From UBA7803 sp036381275 (GTDB taxonomy: Bacteria > Pseudomonadota > Gammaproteobacteria > Pseudomonadales > Azotimanducaceae), in contig DASVDC010000130.1 in assembly GCA_036381275.1 (NCBI GenBank), forward strand, positions 1 to 64,000: DNA of 64,000 bases, read 5' to 3'. Below are positions 7,297-18,675 of this stretch, in pieces. Within the stretch, counting starts at the first letter, position 1. Each line of letters opens with the position of its first letter. The notes under the pieces were generated by a model. The model saw nothing but the letters and a program-made list of their open reading frames with translations. It made no database searches and was not told where the DNA came from. Position numbers and translations under genes: made by a program.

Positions 7297-9012
7297 ATGC
7301 GACTGCTGCCGTTCATCCTCGCAGCCCTGCTCGGCCTCGGCTGTCAGACCGCGCCGCCCGACTACGCCACCGTGTCGGAACGCTACGAAGCGGGCCGGAC
7401 GCCGGATCCCGGCCGGATCCGACAGGCCTTCTTCGAGACCGAGGACCTGCCGGCGCGGCTCGAACGATTGAACGAGCTCGAAGCCCAGGCGCTCGCCGTC
7501 GTGGAAGACGAGCCGCTCAAGCTCGGGTCCATCGGCTCGGCGATCCTCGATACCTACGTCGGCAGTCTCACCGGCCATTACGTGCTGATGCGGTTCTACG
7601 AGCACGTGTCGAATCCGAAGGCCGATTTCCATCGGGAGTGGGTCGAGCGGATCCGCGCGGACATGGAGTCGGCCGGCGACGGCAGCCGCGAGCGGCCCTA
7701 CCCGGTGGTGACGCCGGCGGAAGCCCGGATGTACGCGATCAGCCGGGGCGAATCCCCCGTCGGGGCGATCTACCACGGCAACGATCCGGACGAGGGGCCC
7801 GCCTTCGTGCTGCTGCTGCAGGTGCGTCCCGAGCGCGGCGCCGTCAGGAACGTCTCGTTCGACCTGTCGCCGCTGTTCCTCGCGATGCGGAATCAGCTCA
7901 CGGAAGCCGCCCGTCTGATTCCGAGGAAATCCAAGGTGCCGGGGAGATCCGACGCTCCGGGGCAGGATGCCGTCGAGCCCGCCCCCGACTTCAACGTGTT
8001 CACGCTGATCGGCTACCTGGCCAAGCAGAACGATTCCGCCGCCCAGACTTCCGTCGGCGCGTTCCTCTACCAGAGCGATCGGCACGGCGATGCGGTGGAC
8101 TGGCTGCGCGCCGCATCGCGCACCGGCAACCTGATCGCGACCACGCTGCTGGCGACGATCTTCGTCGAGCAGGCCCAGGCGACCGACAACGAAGCGGTGC
8201 GTGAGCAGGCCCTCGACCAGGCGATGGAGAATTACCTTCACGCGATCGCGCTCGGGTCCGGGGATGCGATGTACGCGCTCGCGATGCTGTACCTGACCGG
8301 CCAGTACGGCGAGGACAACGTGGCTTCCGGCGTGCCGCTGCTCGAGCAGGCGTCGGCGATGGGTCACGGCGACGCCACGGTCTACCTCGCGCACCTGCAC
8401 TACTCGGGCGACCTGGTCGACAAGGACCTGGACGCCGCCCGGCAGTTGTACGTGCGGGCGGCCGGCGACGGCAACGCGTTCGCGCGCAAGAGCTACGCGC
8501 GGTTCCTGCTCGACCGCGAAGCGGGACAGCCGGGCGATCCGCGCGCGATCGAGTGGCTCGAGGAGCTCGCGGACGAGCAGGACGACCCCGAGTCGCTGCT
8601 GCTGCTCGGCAATCTGCACGCCCGCGGCGTCGGCACGCGGGCGAGCCCGCGGCGCGCGGTGCGCTACTACGAGCAGGCGGTGAAGAAGGCGCCGACGGAC
8701 GCCAATATCGTCAACGAAGTGGCCTGGACGCTCGCGGTCAGCGATCTGCGCGCATTGCGCCGCGCGGACTACGCGCGCGAGATCATGGATCACCTGATGG
8801 AGAACAACCGCGAGGCGCGCGCGCGGCCGGAGTATCTCGACACCTGGGCCGCCACCTACGCGGCCACCGGCGATTTCGAGCGCGCCGTCGCGCTGCAGCA
8901 GCAGGCGGTGGAAGCGGCCGCGGCCGAGGAATACCAGGAGGTACGGGAGATCCTGCGCGAGCACCTGGCGGCCTTCAGCGCCGGGGAGACCGTGTCCGAA
9001 GCGGTGCCGTGA
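7297..9012 (+). CDS. Sel1/TPR-repeat lipoprotein
   Basis: A 571-residue protein with a lipoprotein signal peptide (lipobox LLGLGC, Cys at about residue 17). It has an uncharacterised N-terminal half and Sel1-like helical repeats from about residue 280 to 490 (for example DAMYALAMLYLTG, DATVYLAHLHYSG). A TPR-like C-terminus follows (TWAATYAATGDFERAVALQQ). Such proteins are envelope scaffolds for protein contacts. Its stop overlaps the mnmH start by GTGA, so the two are co-translated although no functional link is obvious. Confidence 0.75.
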   Translation: MRLLPFILAALLGLGCQTAPPDYATVSERYEAGRTPDPGRIRQAFFETEDLPARLERLNELEAQALAVVEDEPLKLGSIGSAILDTYVGSLTGHYVLMRFYEHVSNPKADFHREWVERIRADMESAGDGSRERPYPVVTPAEARMYAISRGESPVGAIYHGNDPDEGPAFVLLLQVRPERGAVRNVSFDLSPLFLAMRNQLTEAARLIPRKSKVPGRSDAPGQDAVEPAPDFNVFTLIGYLAKQNDSAAQTSVGAFLYQSDRHGDAVDWLRAASRTGNLIATTLLATIFVEQAQATDNEAVREQALDQAMENYLHAIALGSGDAMYALAMLYLTGQYGEDNVASGVPLLEQASAMGHGDATVYLAHLHYSGDLVDKDLDAARQLYVRAAGDGNAFARKSYARFLLDREAGQPGDPRAIEWLEELADEQDDPESLLLLGNLHARGVGTRASPRRAVRYYEQAVKKAPTDANIVNEVAWTLAVSDLRALRRADYAREIMDHLMENNREARARPEYLDTWAATYAATGDFERAVALQQQAVEAAAAEEYQEVREILREHLAAFSAGETVSEAVP

Positions 9013-10040
9013 GCGCGCCCGAGCTCGAACGTCTGCTGGCGGCGGCGACGCCGTTCCTCGACGTGCGCGCGCCCGCCGAAGCGGCCCGCGGCAGCCTGCC
9101 CGGTGCGACGAACCTCCCGCTCCTCGACGACGAGGAGCGCCGGCGGGTCGGCATCACCTACAAATTCAGCGGCCACGATGCGGCCGTGGCGCTCGGCCAT
9201 CGGCTGGTCAGCGGCGAGGTGCGCCGCGCGCGGGAGCAGGCCTGGCGCGCCTTCCTGGACGAGCACCCCGATGCCTGGATCTTCTGCTGGCGCGGCGGTC
9301 AACGCTCCGAGATCGTCCAGGCGTGGCTGCGTGAGCTCGGGATCGAGCGGCCGCGGGTACCGGGCGGCTACAAGGCGCTGCGCCAGACCTGCCTCGCCGT
9401 GCTGGAGCGGGCCCCGGGGGAGAAGCGCTGGATCGTACTCGGCGGCCGCACCGGCTCCGGCAAGACCCGGCTGCTCGGACGCCTCGACAACGCGATCGAT
9501 CTGGAAGGCATCGCCCGCCACCGCGGCTCGGCGTTCGGCGCGATGGCGACGCCGCAGCCGCCGCCGGCCACGTTCGAGAACACGCTGGCGTGCGCGTTCC
9601 TGCGCCACCGCGCAGCTGCGCTGGTCGTCGAGGACGAAAGCCGGACCATCGGCCGGCTCGCGCTGCCGCAGCCCTGGCACGAGTGCATGCAGCAGGCGCC
9701 GCTCGCGTTGCTCGAGGTCCCGCTGCCGGAGCGGATCGACAACATCGTGCGGGAATACGTGACCGAGCCGCTCGCGCGCGGCACCCCGCCGGCACATCTG
9801 CACGCGCGTTACGCCGACGCGCTCACGCGGATTCAGCGCCGGCTCGGCGGCGACCGCCACCGGGAGGTCGCGCAGGCGCTCGAGCGCGGCTTCGCCGAAG
9901 GCGACCATCACGGCTGGGTCGAACGGCTGCTGGTCTGGTACTACGACCCGATGTACGACCACCAGCTTGCCGGCAAGACCGCGCGGGTCGTGGTCCGCGG
10001 CGCCCCGGCCGAGGTGGAGGGCTATCTGCGATCCGCCTGA
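9009..10040 (+). CDS. mnmH: tRNA 2-selenouridine synthase
   Basis: A 343-residue protein with an N-terminal rhodanese domain (catalytic C93 in FCWRGGQRS) and a P-loop domain (GGRTGSGKT, residues 145-153). This architecture is diagnostic of MnmH/SelU/YbbB, which replaces sulfur by selenium in wobble 2-thiouridines via a geranylated intermediate. The GTG start overlaps the preceding stop. The 3' end overlaps the convergent nitrile-hydratase accessory gene by 19 bases. The organism must then have a selenophosphate synthetase elsewhere. Length matches the family. Confidence 0.92.
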   Translation: MSAPELERLLAAATPFLDVRAPAEAARGSLPGATNLPLLDDEERRRVGITYKFSGHDAAVALGHRLVSGEVRRAREQAWRAFLDEHPDAWIFCWRGGQRSEIVQAWLRELGIERPRVPGGYKALRQTCLAVLERAPGEKRWIVLGGRTGSGKTRLLGRLDNAIDLEGIARHRGSAFGAMATPQPPPATFENTLACAFLRHRAAALVVEDESRTIGRLALPQPWHECMQQAPLALLEVPLPERIDNIVREYVTEPLARGTPPAHLHARYADALTRIQRRLGGDRHREVAQALERGFAEGDHHGWVERLLVWYYDPMYDHQLAGKTARVVVRGAPAEVEGYLRSA

Positions 10041-10384
10041 TCGTGACCGTGCGCGTGGTCGTGGCCGGGCGGGCGGCGCGCGAGCGCGTCGAGCCGTGCC
10101 GCGAGTGCCGTCTCGCTGACGAGACCCCGCTCGGAAAGCACGCGTTCCAGCGCGTGCAGGAAATGATCGTAGTAGGCGAACGGTTGCTCCGGTGTCCACG
10201 TCGCCAGCTCGTCGATCAGGCGCGCGCGGAACTCGTCCCATTCGAACACGCCCGCTGCCGCCATCGCCCGCGCCATGCCGAACACACGCCCCTGCCATGG
10301 CGCCTCGAACACCACCTCGCCGTTCTGCATCGGCGGCGCCGCGGCATCGCCGGGTGCGAAGGCCTCGTCGTGCGCGCCGCTCAC
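10022..10384 (-). CDS. Nitrile hydratase accessory (activator) protein
   Basis: A 120-residue protein matching the small nitrile-hydratase activator/P14K family, which resembles the N-terminal part of the beta subunit: FEAPWQGRVFGMARAM, then FEWDEFRARLIDEL and YYDHFLHALERVL. The C-terminus HDHAHGHD is His-rich and could bind the metal being delivered. It starts at GTG overlapping the alpha-subunit stop (GTGA), third in the beta-alpha-activator order usual for cobalt enzymes. It is needed for metal loading and cysteine oxidation in characterised systems. Confidence 0.85.
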   Translation of the reverse strand: MSGAHDEAFAPGDAAAPPMQNGEVVFEAPWQGRVFGMARAMAAAGVFEWDEFRARLIDELATWTPEQPFAYYDHFLHALERVLSERGLVSETALAARLDALARRPPGHDHAHGHDQADRR

Positions 10385-10971
10385 AGCAGCGCGGTGCCGA
10401 TCATCGAGTCGCGGGTGACCCGCGCCGCGAGCTCGGCCTCCCCGAGCCCTTCGGTGCCGACCGGCCGCTGCGGCAGCACCATGTAACGCACCTCGGCGCT
10501 CGAGTCCCAGACCCGGATGCGGGTCGACGCCGGCAGCCGCACGCCGAATTCCTCGAGCACCCGGCGCGGCTCGCGCACCACCCGGGAGCGGTAGGCCGGG
10601 TCCTTGTACCAACGCGGCGGCAACCCGAGCACCGCCCACGGGTAGCAGGAGCACAGCGTGCACACCACCACGTTGTGCACCTCGGGCGTGTTCTCCACGA
10701 CGACCAGCTTCTCGGTCTGCCCGCCCTCGAACCCGAACTCGGCGATCGCCGCGGTGCCGTCCGCCAGCAGGCGCTCACGGAACGCCGGATCGAGCCACGC
10801 GCGCGCCACCACCCGCGCACCGTTCATCGGCCCGACCCGCTCGTTGTAGGTGGCGATCACCTCGTCCACCGCATCGGCGGTCAGGAGGCCCCGTTCGATC
10901 AGCAGCGATTCCAGCGCCTCGGCACGCAGCGCCTGCGGCGGAAGGTCGTGCTCGTGGTCGTCAGTCGTCAT
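10381..10971 (-). CDS. nthA: Nitrile hydratase alpha subunit, cobalt type
   Basis: A 196-residue subunit with metal site VVCTLCSCYPW (C104, C107, C109). Thr at the second position is the signature of Co(III) enzymes; Fe enzymes have Ser. It hydrates nitriles to amides as an alpha-beta heterodimer in the cytoplasm. It overlaps the beta gene by 11 bases and the activator gene by 4, so all three are coupled. The C-terminal part (RVWDSSAEVRYMVLPQRP) is conserved. No amidase is adjacent, so the amide's fate is not seen here. Confidence 0.93.
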   Translation of the reverse strand: MTTDDHEHDLPPQALRAEALESLLIERGLLTADAVDEVIATYNERVGPMNGARVVARAWLDPAFRERLLADGTAAIAEFGFEGGQTEKLVVVENTPEVHNVVVCTLCSCYPWAVLGLPPRWYKDPAYRSRVVREPRRVLEEFGVRLPASTRIRVWDSSAEVRYMVLPQRPVGTEGLGEAELAARVTRDSMIGTALL

Positions 10972-11641
10972 CGGCGGGCTCCAGATACGGCTCGAACAGA
11001 TCGAGGCTCACCACCACGCCCGGCTCCGCGTCCGCGCCCCAGAGGGTCTCGCCGGTGAAGGCGACCGTGTACAGATGCTGCGGCTCTTCGCCCAGGCCGT
11101 GGGCGTTGGTATCCGGGAACACCCAGCCGCCGTGATGCAGCACGATGCGGCCGATGCGGCCGCGCGCGTAGCCGGGCAGGCGGGTGTGCCCGGCACTGCC
11201 TTGTGACCGGGTCCGCACCCGGTCACCCACCGCGAACCGCGCCGGCGCCGCCACTTCGCGACGGCTCCCGGGCGCGGTGGACGGCGGCACCCGGTTCGGC
11301 CGCTCGGCAGGGCGCGCAGCGGCCGGCATGTCCGGATCGCCACCGAGCTCGATGAGGCGCGACTGAATGGCTGCTTCGTCCAGTACACCGGCTTCGCGCA
11401 GCAGCGTCTCGATACCGCCGAGCCAGCGCCCGTAGTAGCCGTTGGTGAGGTAAGCGACCGGGTCGATACGCTCGATCGCATGGCGGAACTGATCGGTATT
11501 CTGCACCGCGCCAGCGGCACGCGCGGCCCGCAGCATCGCGAACACCCGGGCTTCCCAGCGGGCATGGAACGCGGGCTCGTCCGCCTCGGGCGCGACCCGC
11601 CCGAACCCCTGCTTGCCGCCCAGATCGTGGATGCCGTCCAT
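10961..11641 (-). CDS. nthB: Nitrile hydratase beta subunit
   Basis: A 226-residue subunit that begins MDGIHDLGGKQGFG, the canonical beta-subunit N-terminus. The C-terminal SH3-like domain contains FAVGDRVRTR and GRIVLHHGGWVFPDTNAHG, also canonical. It is first of the three nitrile hydratase genes and lies 66 bases after the upstream alpha/beta hydrolase gene, so it could be read from the same LysR-headed transcript. Confidence 0.93.
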   Translation of the reverse strand: MDGIHDLGGKQGFGRVAPEADEPAFHARWEARVFAMLRAARAAGAVQNTDQFRHAIERIDPVAYLTNGYYGRWLGGIETLLREAGVLDEAAIQSRLIELGGDPDMPAAARPAERPNRVPPSTAPGSRREVAAPARFAVGDRVRTRSQGSAGHTRLPGYARGRIGRIVLHHGGWVFPDTNAHGLGEEPQHLYTVAFTGETLWGADAEPGVVVSLDLFEPYLEPADDD

Positions 11642-11707
11642 GCGTGCCGACCCCGTCGAGCGGTCAGTCTGCGCGGCGCGGCCGCTCGAGACAACCCGGG
11701 GGCCGGA

Positions 11708-12583
11708 TCAGAGACCGTGCCGCGCGAGAAACCCGTTCACCTCGGCCACGACCACGTCGAGCCGGTCGTGGTGCACCCAGTGGCCGGCGCCCGGCACGTC
11801 CACCACGGTGACGTTCGCGAAGTGCCGTGCGGTGCCGTCCTGGCCGATGCGATGGGGATAGCCTTCGGTACCGTTCAGGATCAGCACCGGGCAGGCTATC
11901 CGCTGCCAGAGCTCGATCACCCGCTCCTCCGGCAGGCGGAATGCCGGCCACGCGTGGGTGTAGTTGTCGAACTTCCAGCTGTAGCTGCCGTCCTCGTTGC
12001 GGTTGCTGCCGTGCATCGTCAGGTGCCGCGCCCGTTCGGGCGTCAGGTGCGGGTTCGCCTTCTGCATGCGCTGGTACGCCTCCTCGAGCGATGCGTACCG
12101 GCGCGGCTGCCGCGACGCGAGCTGACGCGTGCCGCGGATCCACTCGTCGATGCGCGCGTGCGCCGGCTGACCGTCGCCCCAGCCGGGCCAGAGACCCACG
12201 CCCTCGATGATGACCAGCGCGGCGAAGCACTCGGGATACACGCCGGCGAGCATCGACGCCACCGTTCCGCCCATCGAATGGCTGACCAGAATGCTCGGTA
12301 TCAGCGCCCGCTGCCGCACGAGCTGATCGAGATCGTACAGGTAGTCCAGGTGGTGATAGCTCGAGCCGCGAACCCACTCCGAGTCGCCGTGCCCGCGCAG
12401 GTCGGGCGCGAGCACGTGATACCGCTCTGCGAACGCCGCCGCGAACCAGTCCCAGCTGTGACAGTGATCCTGCACGCCGTGCACCAGCAGCATGTGCGGC
12501 GCGTCGGCGTTACCCCAGTCGGCGTAGTGCAGCCGCAGCCGCTGCGAGAAATAGCTGTGAGAGGTCGATCGATGCTCGCTCAC
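11708..12583 (-). CDS. Alpha/beta hydrolase
   Basis: A 291-residue hydrolase. Oxyanion motif HGVQDHCHSW is near residue 36, a Ser nucleophile sits in SHSMGGTVAS near 102, and the C-terminal His is in PGAGHWVHHD. It begins three bases after the LysR-type regulator stops. Placed between the regulator and the nitrile hydratase genes, it may act on the same compounds, but it lacks amidase-signature or nitrilase motifs and could simply be an esterase or C-C hydrolase. No signal peptide. Confidence 0.8.
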   Translation of the reverse strand: MSEHRSTSHSYFSQRLRLHYADWGNADAPHMLLVHGVQDHCHSWDWFAAAFAERYHVLAPDLRGHGDSEWVRGSSYHHLDYLYDLDQLVRQRALIPSILVSHSMGGTVASMLAGVYPECFAALVIIEGVGLWPGWGDGQPAHARIDEWIRGTRQLASRQPRRYASLEEAYQRMQKANPHLTPERARHLTMHGSNRNEDGSYSWKFDNYTHAWPAFRLPEERVIELWQRIACPVLILNGTEGYPHRIGQDGTARHFANVTVVDVPGAGHWVHHDRLDVVVAEVNGFLARHGL

Positions 12584-12586
12584 GTG

Positions 12587-13474
12587 TCACTCCTGTACCT
12601 GCTGCTCACCTTCGAGGAGCTGCCGATGCCGCACGAACAGGTCCTGCAGGAAGCCCGAAACCGCCTGGATCCGGGGCACCCCGCGCGCTTCCGGCCGGCT
12701 GAACAGCCATACTTCCCCGACCCGGATCGGCCGCATCCCACCGGCGCGGACCAGCCGGGGGTTGCCTTCGCCGAGATGGCAGGGAAGGAGCCCGATACCG
12801 AGCCCCGCTTCCAGCGCCTGCACCACCAGCATCACGTCCTCGAGGCGCAGGCCCAGGGTCAGGTCCGGAAAGTGCCGCACCCGCACCCGCGCCGACAGTG
12901 AGGACGGATCCGCGCTGCCGACCCAGCGCCCCTCGGCGGCTCCGCCGTCCTCGAGCGCGCGCAGGTACTCGGCAGTCGCGTAGGCGCAGCCCATCACCGT
13001 GGCCAGCGGCCGTCCGATCAGGTCTTCCGGCGGGTCGTCGGTCATCCACAGCGCGAGGTCGGCCTGCCCCTGCTGGAGGCGCTCCAGCGCCGGCCCGCTC
13101 CACAGCGCCAGCTCGATGTCCGGATGCTCGCGATAGAGCTCGCGGAGGTGCGGAATCACCAGCTCGCCCGCGAGGCCCGGCGGCGTCGCGAGCGCGACGG
13201 GCCCGGTGACCTGCGCGTTACGCGCCTTCAGGCTGCGCTCCACCTGATCGAGCTCGGCGGCCACGCGGTCGAGCAGCTCGATGATCTGGGCACCGGCAGC
13301 GGTGATCTGCATGCCCCGCGCGGTCCGCGCGAACAGCCGCGTGCCGACCCGCCGCTCGAGCTGGTCGAGCCGCCGCGCGACCGTCGAGCCGTGCACCTTC
13401 AGCAGCTCACCGGCGCCGCGCACCGATCCGGTCTGTGCGACCGCCTGCACGAATTTGAAGTCGTCCCAATCCAT
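12587..13474 (-). CDS. LysR-type transcriptional regulator
   Basis: A 295-residue LTTR. The winged HTH at residues 1-60 includes SVRGAGELLKVHGSTVARRLDQLE with a hallmark linker helix; the effector domain follows and contains GLGIGLLPCHLGE. The start is at MDWDDF, with a purine-rich site upstream. Unusually for an LTTR it is the first gene of the operon it presumably controls (regulator, hydrolase, nitrile hydratase). Inverted repeats upstream at 13513-13527 and 13550-13564 are candidate operators. Effector unknown. Confidence 0.85.
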   Translation of the reverse strand: MDWDDFKFVQAVAQTGSVRGAGELLKVHGSTVARRLDQLERRVGTRLFARTARGMQITAAGAQIIELLDRVAAELDQVERSLKARNAQVTGPVALATPPGLAGELVIPHLRELYREHPDIELALWSGPALERLQQGQADLALWMTDDPPEDLIGRPLATVMGCAYATAEYLRALEDGGAAEGRWVGSADPSSLSARVRVRHFPDLTLGLRLEDVMLVVQALEAGLGIGLLPCHLGEGNPRLVRAGGMRPIRVGEVWLFSRPEARGVPRIQAVSGFLQDLFVRHRQLLEGEQQVQE

Positions 13475-13512
13475 TCGCCCCGCTCCGCGCTCCGATCCAG
13501 TGCTGCAATTAT

Positions 13513-13564
13513 GCAACGGAGCGTTGCGTTACCAAAGGTTGCGTTTGGTGTTACCGGAGGTAAC
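13513..13564. promoter_or_regulatory. Inverted repeats upstream of the LysR gene
   Basis: GCAAC-N5-GTTGC (13513-13527) and GTTACC-GGA-GGTAAC (13550-13564) are perfect inverted repeats, and GTTACC also occurs at 13528-13533. They lie 39-90 bases upstream of the LTTR start and just upstream of the candidate small RNA, so they could control both directions. Inferred from position and symmetry only. Confidence 0.45.
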
Positions 13565-13572
13565 ATTCCCTC

Positions 13573-13692
13573 CAAGATTCGGTGAGGGATACCCGACCTC
13601 CCCTCCCCTCCCCTTCCCTCGGGTATCCCTCCCGGTCTACCCCTCCCAACGTCGGCGGGGCCAGAGCCGAAAACTCTGCCCCGCCTTTTTTT
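13573..13692 (+). ncRNA. Candidate small RNA with a C-rich loop
   Basis: A perfect 13-bp stem (13584-13596 with 13619-13631) encloses a 22-base pyrimidine-only loop made of repeated CCTCCCC. A single-stranded linker with another CCCCTCCC follows, then a strong intrinsic terminator (13654-13692). No protein-coding gene on this strand precedes the terminator. A weak promoter (TTGCGT at 13539-13544, TAACAT at 13561-13566) would start the RNA near 13573, about 120 nt. C-rich loops able to pair with Shine-Dalgarno sequences are known in proteobacterial regulatory RNAs (sX13 of Xanthomonas, CcsR of Rhodobacter). The 5' end is a guess. Confidence 0.55.
13654..13692 (+). terminator. Strong intrinsic terminator
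   Basis: GGCGGGG/CCCCGCC and CAGAG/CTCTG arms (one bulged C) around a CCGAAAA loop, followed by seven T. It is oriented for plus-strand transcription only; on the minus strand no T-tract follows, so it does not serve the Rieske gene. Confidence 0.85.
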
Positions 13693-13710
13693 GGCCGGCT
13701 TTCCGCGGTT

Positions 13711-14526
13711 TCAGTGGGTCGCGGTCACGACGACCGAGCCGCTCGGGTCGATCTCGATCCGCGGCCGATGCTCCAGCCGGCAGGCCCGCCCGCTCAGGTT
13801 CTCGCCGGTGAGCGCATCGAAGCGGTCGCCGTGCCAGCGGCACACCACCTCCCGGCCTTCGAGCGCATCGGTGCCGAGCGGACCGAGCTGGTGCGGGCAC
13901 TGCCGCGGCCACGCGGTCAGCACCCCCTCCACCTCCGCCAGCACGAACTCGCGTCCGCCCACGACGATCTCGAGCGGCAGCTCGAGATCGGCACGCTGCC
14001 CGAGCGTGAGCACCCGGTCCGACGCCGGCGCCCGCTCAAGTCGGCGATCGAGCTGACGCTGACGCTCCACCATCATCGCCACGTCCTGATCGTACAGGCG
14101 CCGGTAGCGGCCGGCGAACGCTTCACCGAGCCGCCGGCGCAGGACCTCGGGGGCGGCGGTGACGAAGAAGTCCACGACCACGTCCACGCGCCGCGGACTC
14201 TCCGGGAATGCGTGCGTCCAGACCGCGCTGCCGGCGCCGTGGCCGTCGATCGTGCGCGTGATCCAGCGCCGGCGTTGTCGATCCAGCGATACTTCTACCG
14301 TGGCGATGCGGCCGGCGCCGTCCGTCAGCGCCGCGCGCCACCCCCCCGGACCCGCCTCGAGACAGCGGACGTCGGCGAACTCGCTCCGATGGACGTGCGG
14401 CAGGTGTTCCCAGTCGAGCACGTTCTCGTAGAGCCGCTCGAGCGCGACCGGCAGCACCCGCCGGTAGGTGCCGAGGTGGACCAGCGCGGCGCCATCGCGC
14501 GCCGGGATGAAGTCCTGATCAGGCAT
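13711..14526 (-). CDS. Rieske-domain protein with reversed domain order
   Basis: A 271-residue protein. The N-terminal part (about 15-165) resembles the SRPBCC catalytic domain of ring-hydroxylating oxygenases (LGTYRRVLPVALERLYENVL, DWEHLPHVH). The C-terminal part (about 175-271) is a Rieske [2Fe-2S] domain with ligands C210, H212, C229 and H232 (CPH ... CRWH). Classical oxygenase alpha subunits have the Rieske domain first. The start MPDQDF at 14526 is preferred; an earlier in-frame ATG at 14583 is possible. Monocistronic. It may be an oxygenase-like or electron-transfer protein; substrate unknown. Confidence 0.75.
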   Translation of the reverse strand: MPDQDFIPARDGAALVHLGTYRRVLPVALERLYENVLDWEHLPHVHRSEFADVRCLEAGPGGWRAALTDGAGRIATVEVSLDRQRRRWITRTIDGHGAGSAVWTHAFPESPRRVDVVVDFFVTAAPEVLRRRLGEAFAGRYRRLYDQDVAMMVERQRQLDRRLERAPASDRVLTLGQRADLELPLEIVVGGREFVLAEVEGVLTAWPRQCPHQLGPLGTDALEGREVVCRWHGDRFDALTGENLSGRACRLEHRPRIEIDPSGSVVVTATH

Positions 14527-14618
14527 TCGTTGAAACGCGTTGCAGCAAAAAAACCGATCCCGCCCCGTGCGAACGGTTGACATGGCTCGGCGGCTCTGTT
14601 CATATCCTTCGCCGGGGA

Positions 14619-14700
14619 GGAAAAGGGAGTGCGGACACCGCGCCGCGGGAACCGCGCCTTTTCCGAGGGGTGGCCGAGCGTAAGCTCGGCCGATTTGTTT
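14619..14700 (+). other. Structured intergenic stretch with two inverted repeats
   Basis: GGAAAAGG (14619-14626) pairs with CCTTTTCC (14657-14664). GGCCGAGC-GTAA-GCTCGGCC (14672-14691) is a perfect 8-bp hairpin followed by GATTTGTTT. It lies between two minus-strand genes, so a plus-strand terminator here has no obvious client. No coding signal seen. Confidence 0.35.
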
Positions 14701-14789
14701 CCGGCTTCCGAATACCTTCCACCGCGCGAAACCCTTCCCGTCGGCTTCGTGACAAGCCGTCTCACGGACACCGTCTCATGGGGGTCGTC

Positions 14790-15472
14790 TCACGGCGCGT
14801 CGTCGGCGCGTTCGCGGATCATCCGGCTGAGCCGCCGGCCGGTCGCGTCGATCGTGCGGTACAGGAACTCGTCGAAGCTGCCGTCGCCGGCGAATCCATC
14901 GAGCTGACCTTCGAGCAGCAATTGGGCGAGGCCGTGCACGTAGCTCCAGCCGAGCAGGATGTCCTCCATCAGGCCTTCCTGCATCACCCGCTCGCGCAGC
15001 TCCGACGGATCGATGTCCGGCTCGCCACGCTGCAGCGTGATGATGTCCGCGAGCTCGGCGAACGCCCGTGAGCTCGCGGTGGAGAACGCCTCGTTGCAGG
15101 TCGTCAGGCAGTCCGTGCGGAACATCAGGCGAAAGTGCGCCGGGTGCGCACGCGCGAAATCAACGTACGTGCGCACGGCCGCGATGAGCCGCTCCTCCGG
15201 ATCTTCGCCCGCCTCGGCGCGCGCGATCTTCAGCGCCTCGGTCAGCCGGTCGAAGCCGCGCGCGGCCACCTCCGAGAGCAGCTCCGACAGGTTCGCGAAG
15301 TGGTGCTTCGGGGCGGCATGCGAGACGCCGGCCCGCCGCGCGCAGGCGCGCAGCGTCAGCCCCTGCAGCCCCTCCTCGTGCAGCAACTGATCGGCGGCGA
15401 CCAGCAGCGCCTCGCGCAAATCGCCATGGTGGTAGCCGGCCTTCGGGCGCGGCTGCTGCAGATACGCTTCAC

Positions 15473-15476
<4 letters not shown>
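14790..15476 (-). CDS. TetR-family transcriptional regulator
   Basis: A 228-residue regulator: N-terminal YHHGDLREALLVAADQLL, HTH GLTLRACARRAGVSHAAPKH, then an all-helical ligand domain of the C-terminal type with HPAHFRLMF. Its ATG overlaps the ileS stop (ATGA), so it is translated from the ileS message. A regulator tied to an essential synthetase is unusual. The helix-turn-helix is intact. Target and ligand unknown. Confidence 0.85.
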
Positions 15477-18619
<3,143 letters not shown>

Positions 18620-18675
18620 GAGTTCGCCGGGTATCGTGGAAAGCGGCGCATTGTAACCGACTTGAAGGAGGACAG

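Noticed and set aside
10381..10971. Iron-type nitrile hydratase
   Set aside because: The metal motif is CTLCSC (cobalt type) and the gene order is beta before alpha.
13654..13692. Terminator of the Rieske gene
   Set aside because: The T-tract follows the stem on the plus strand only, while the Rieske gene is on the minus strand.
18620..18675. T-box leader before ileS
   Set aside because: The divergent gap is 56 bases, far too short for a T-box, and the organism type makes it unlikely.
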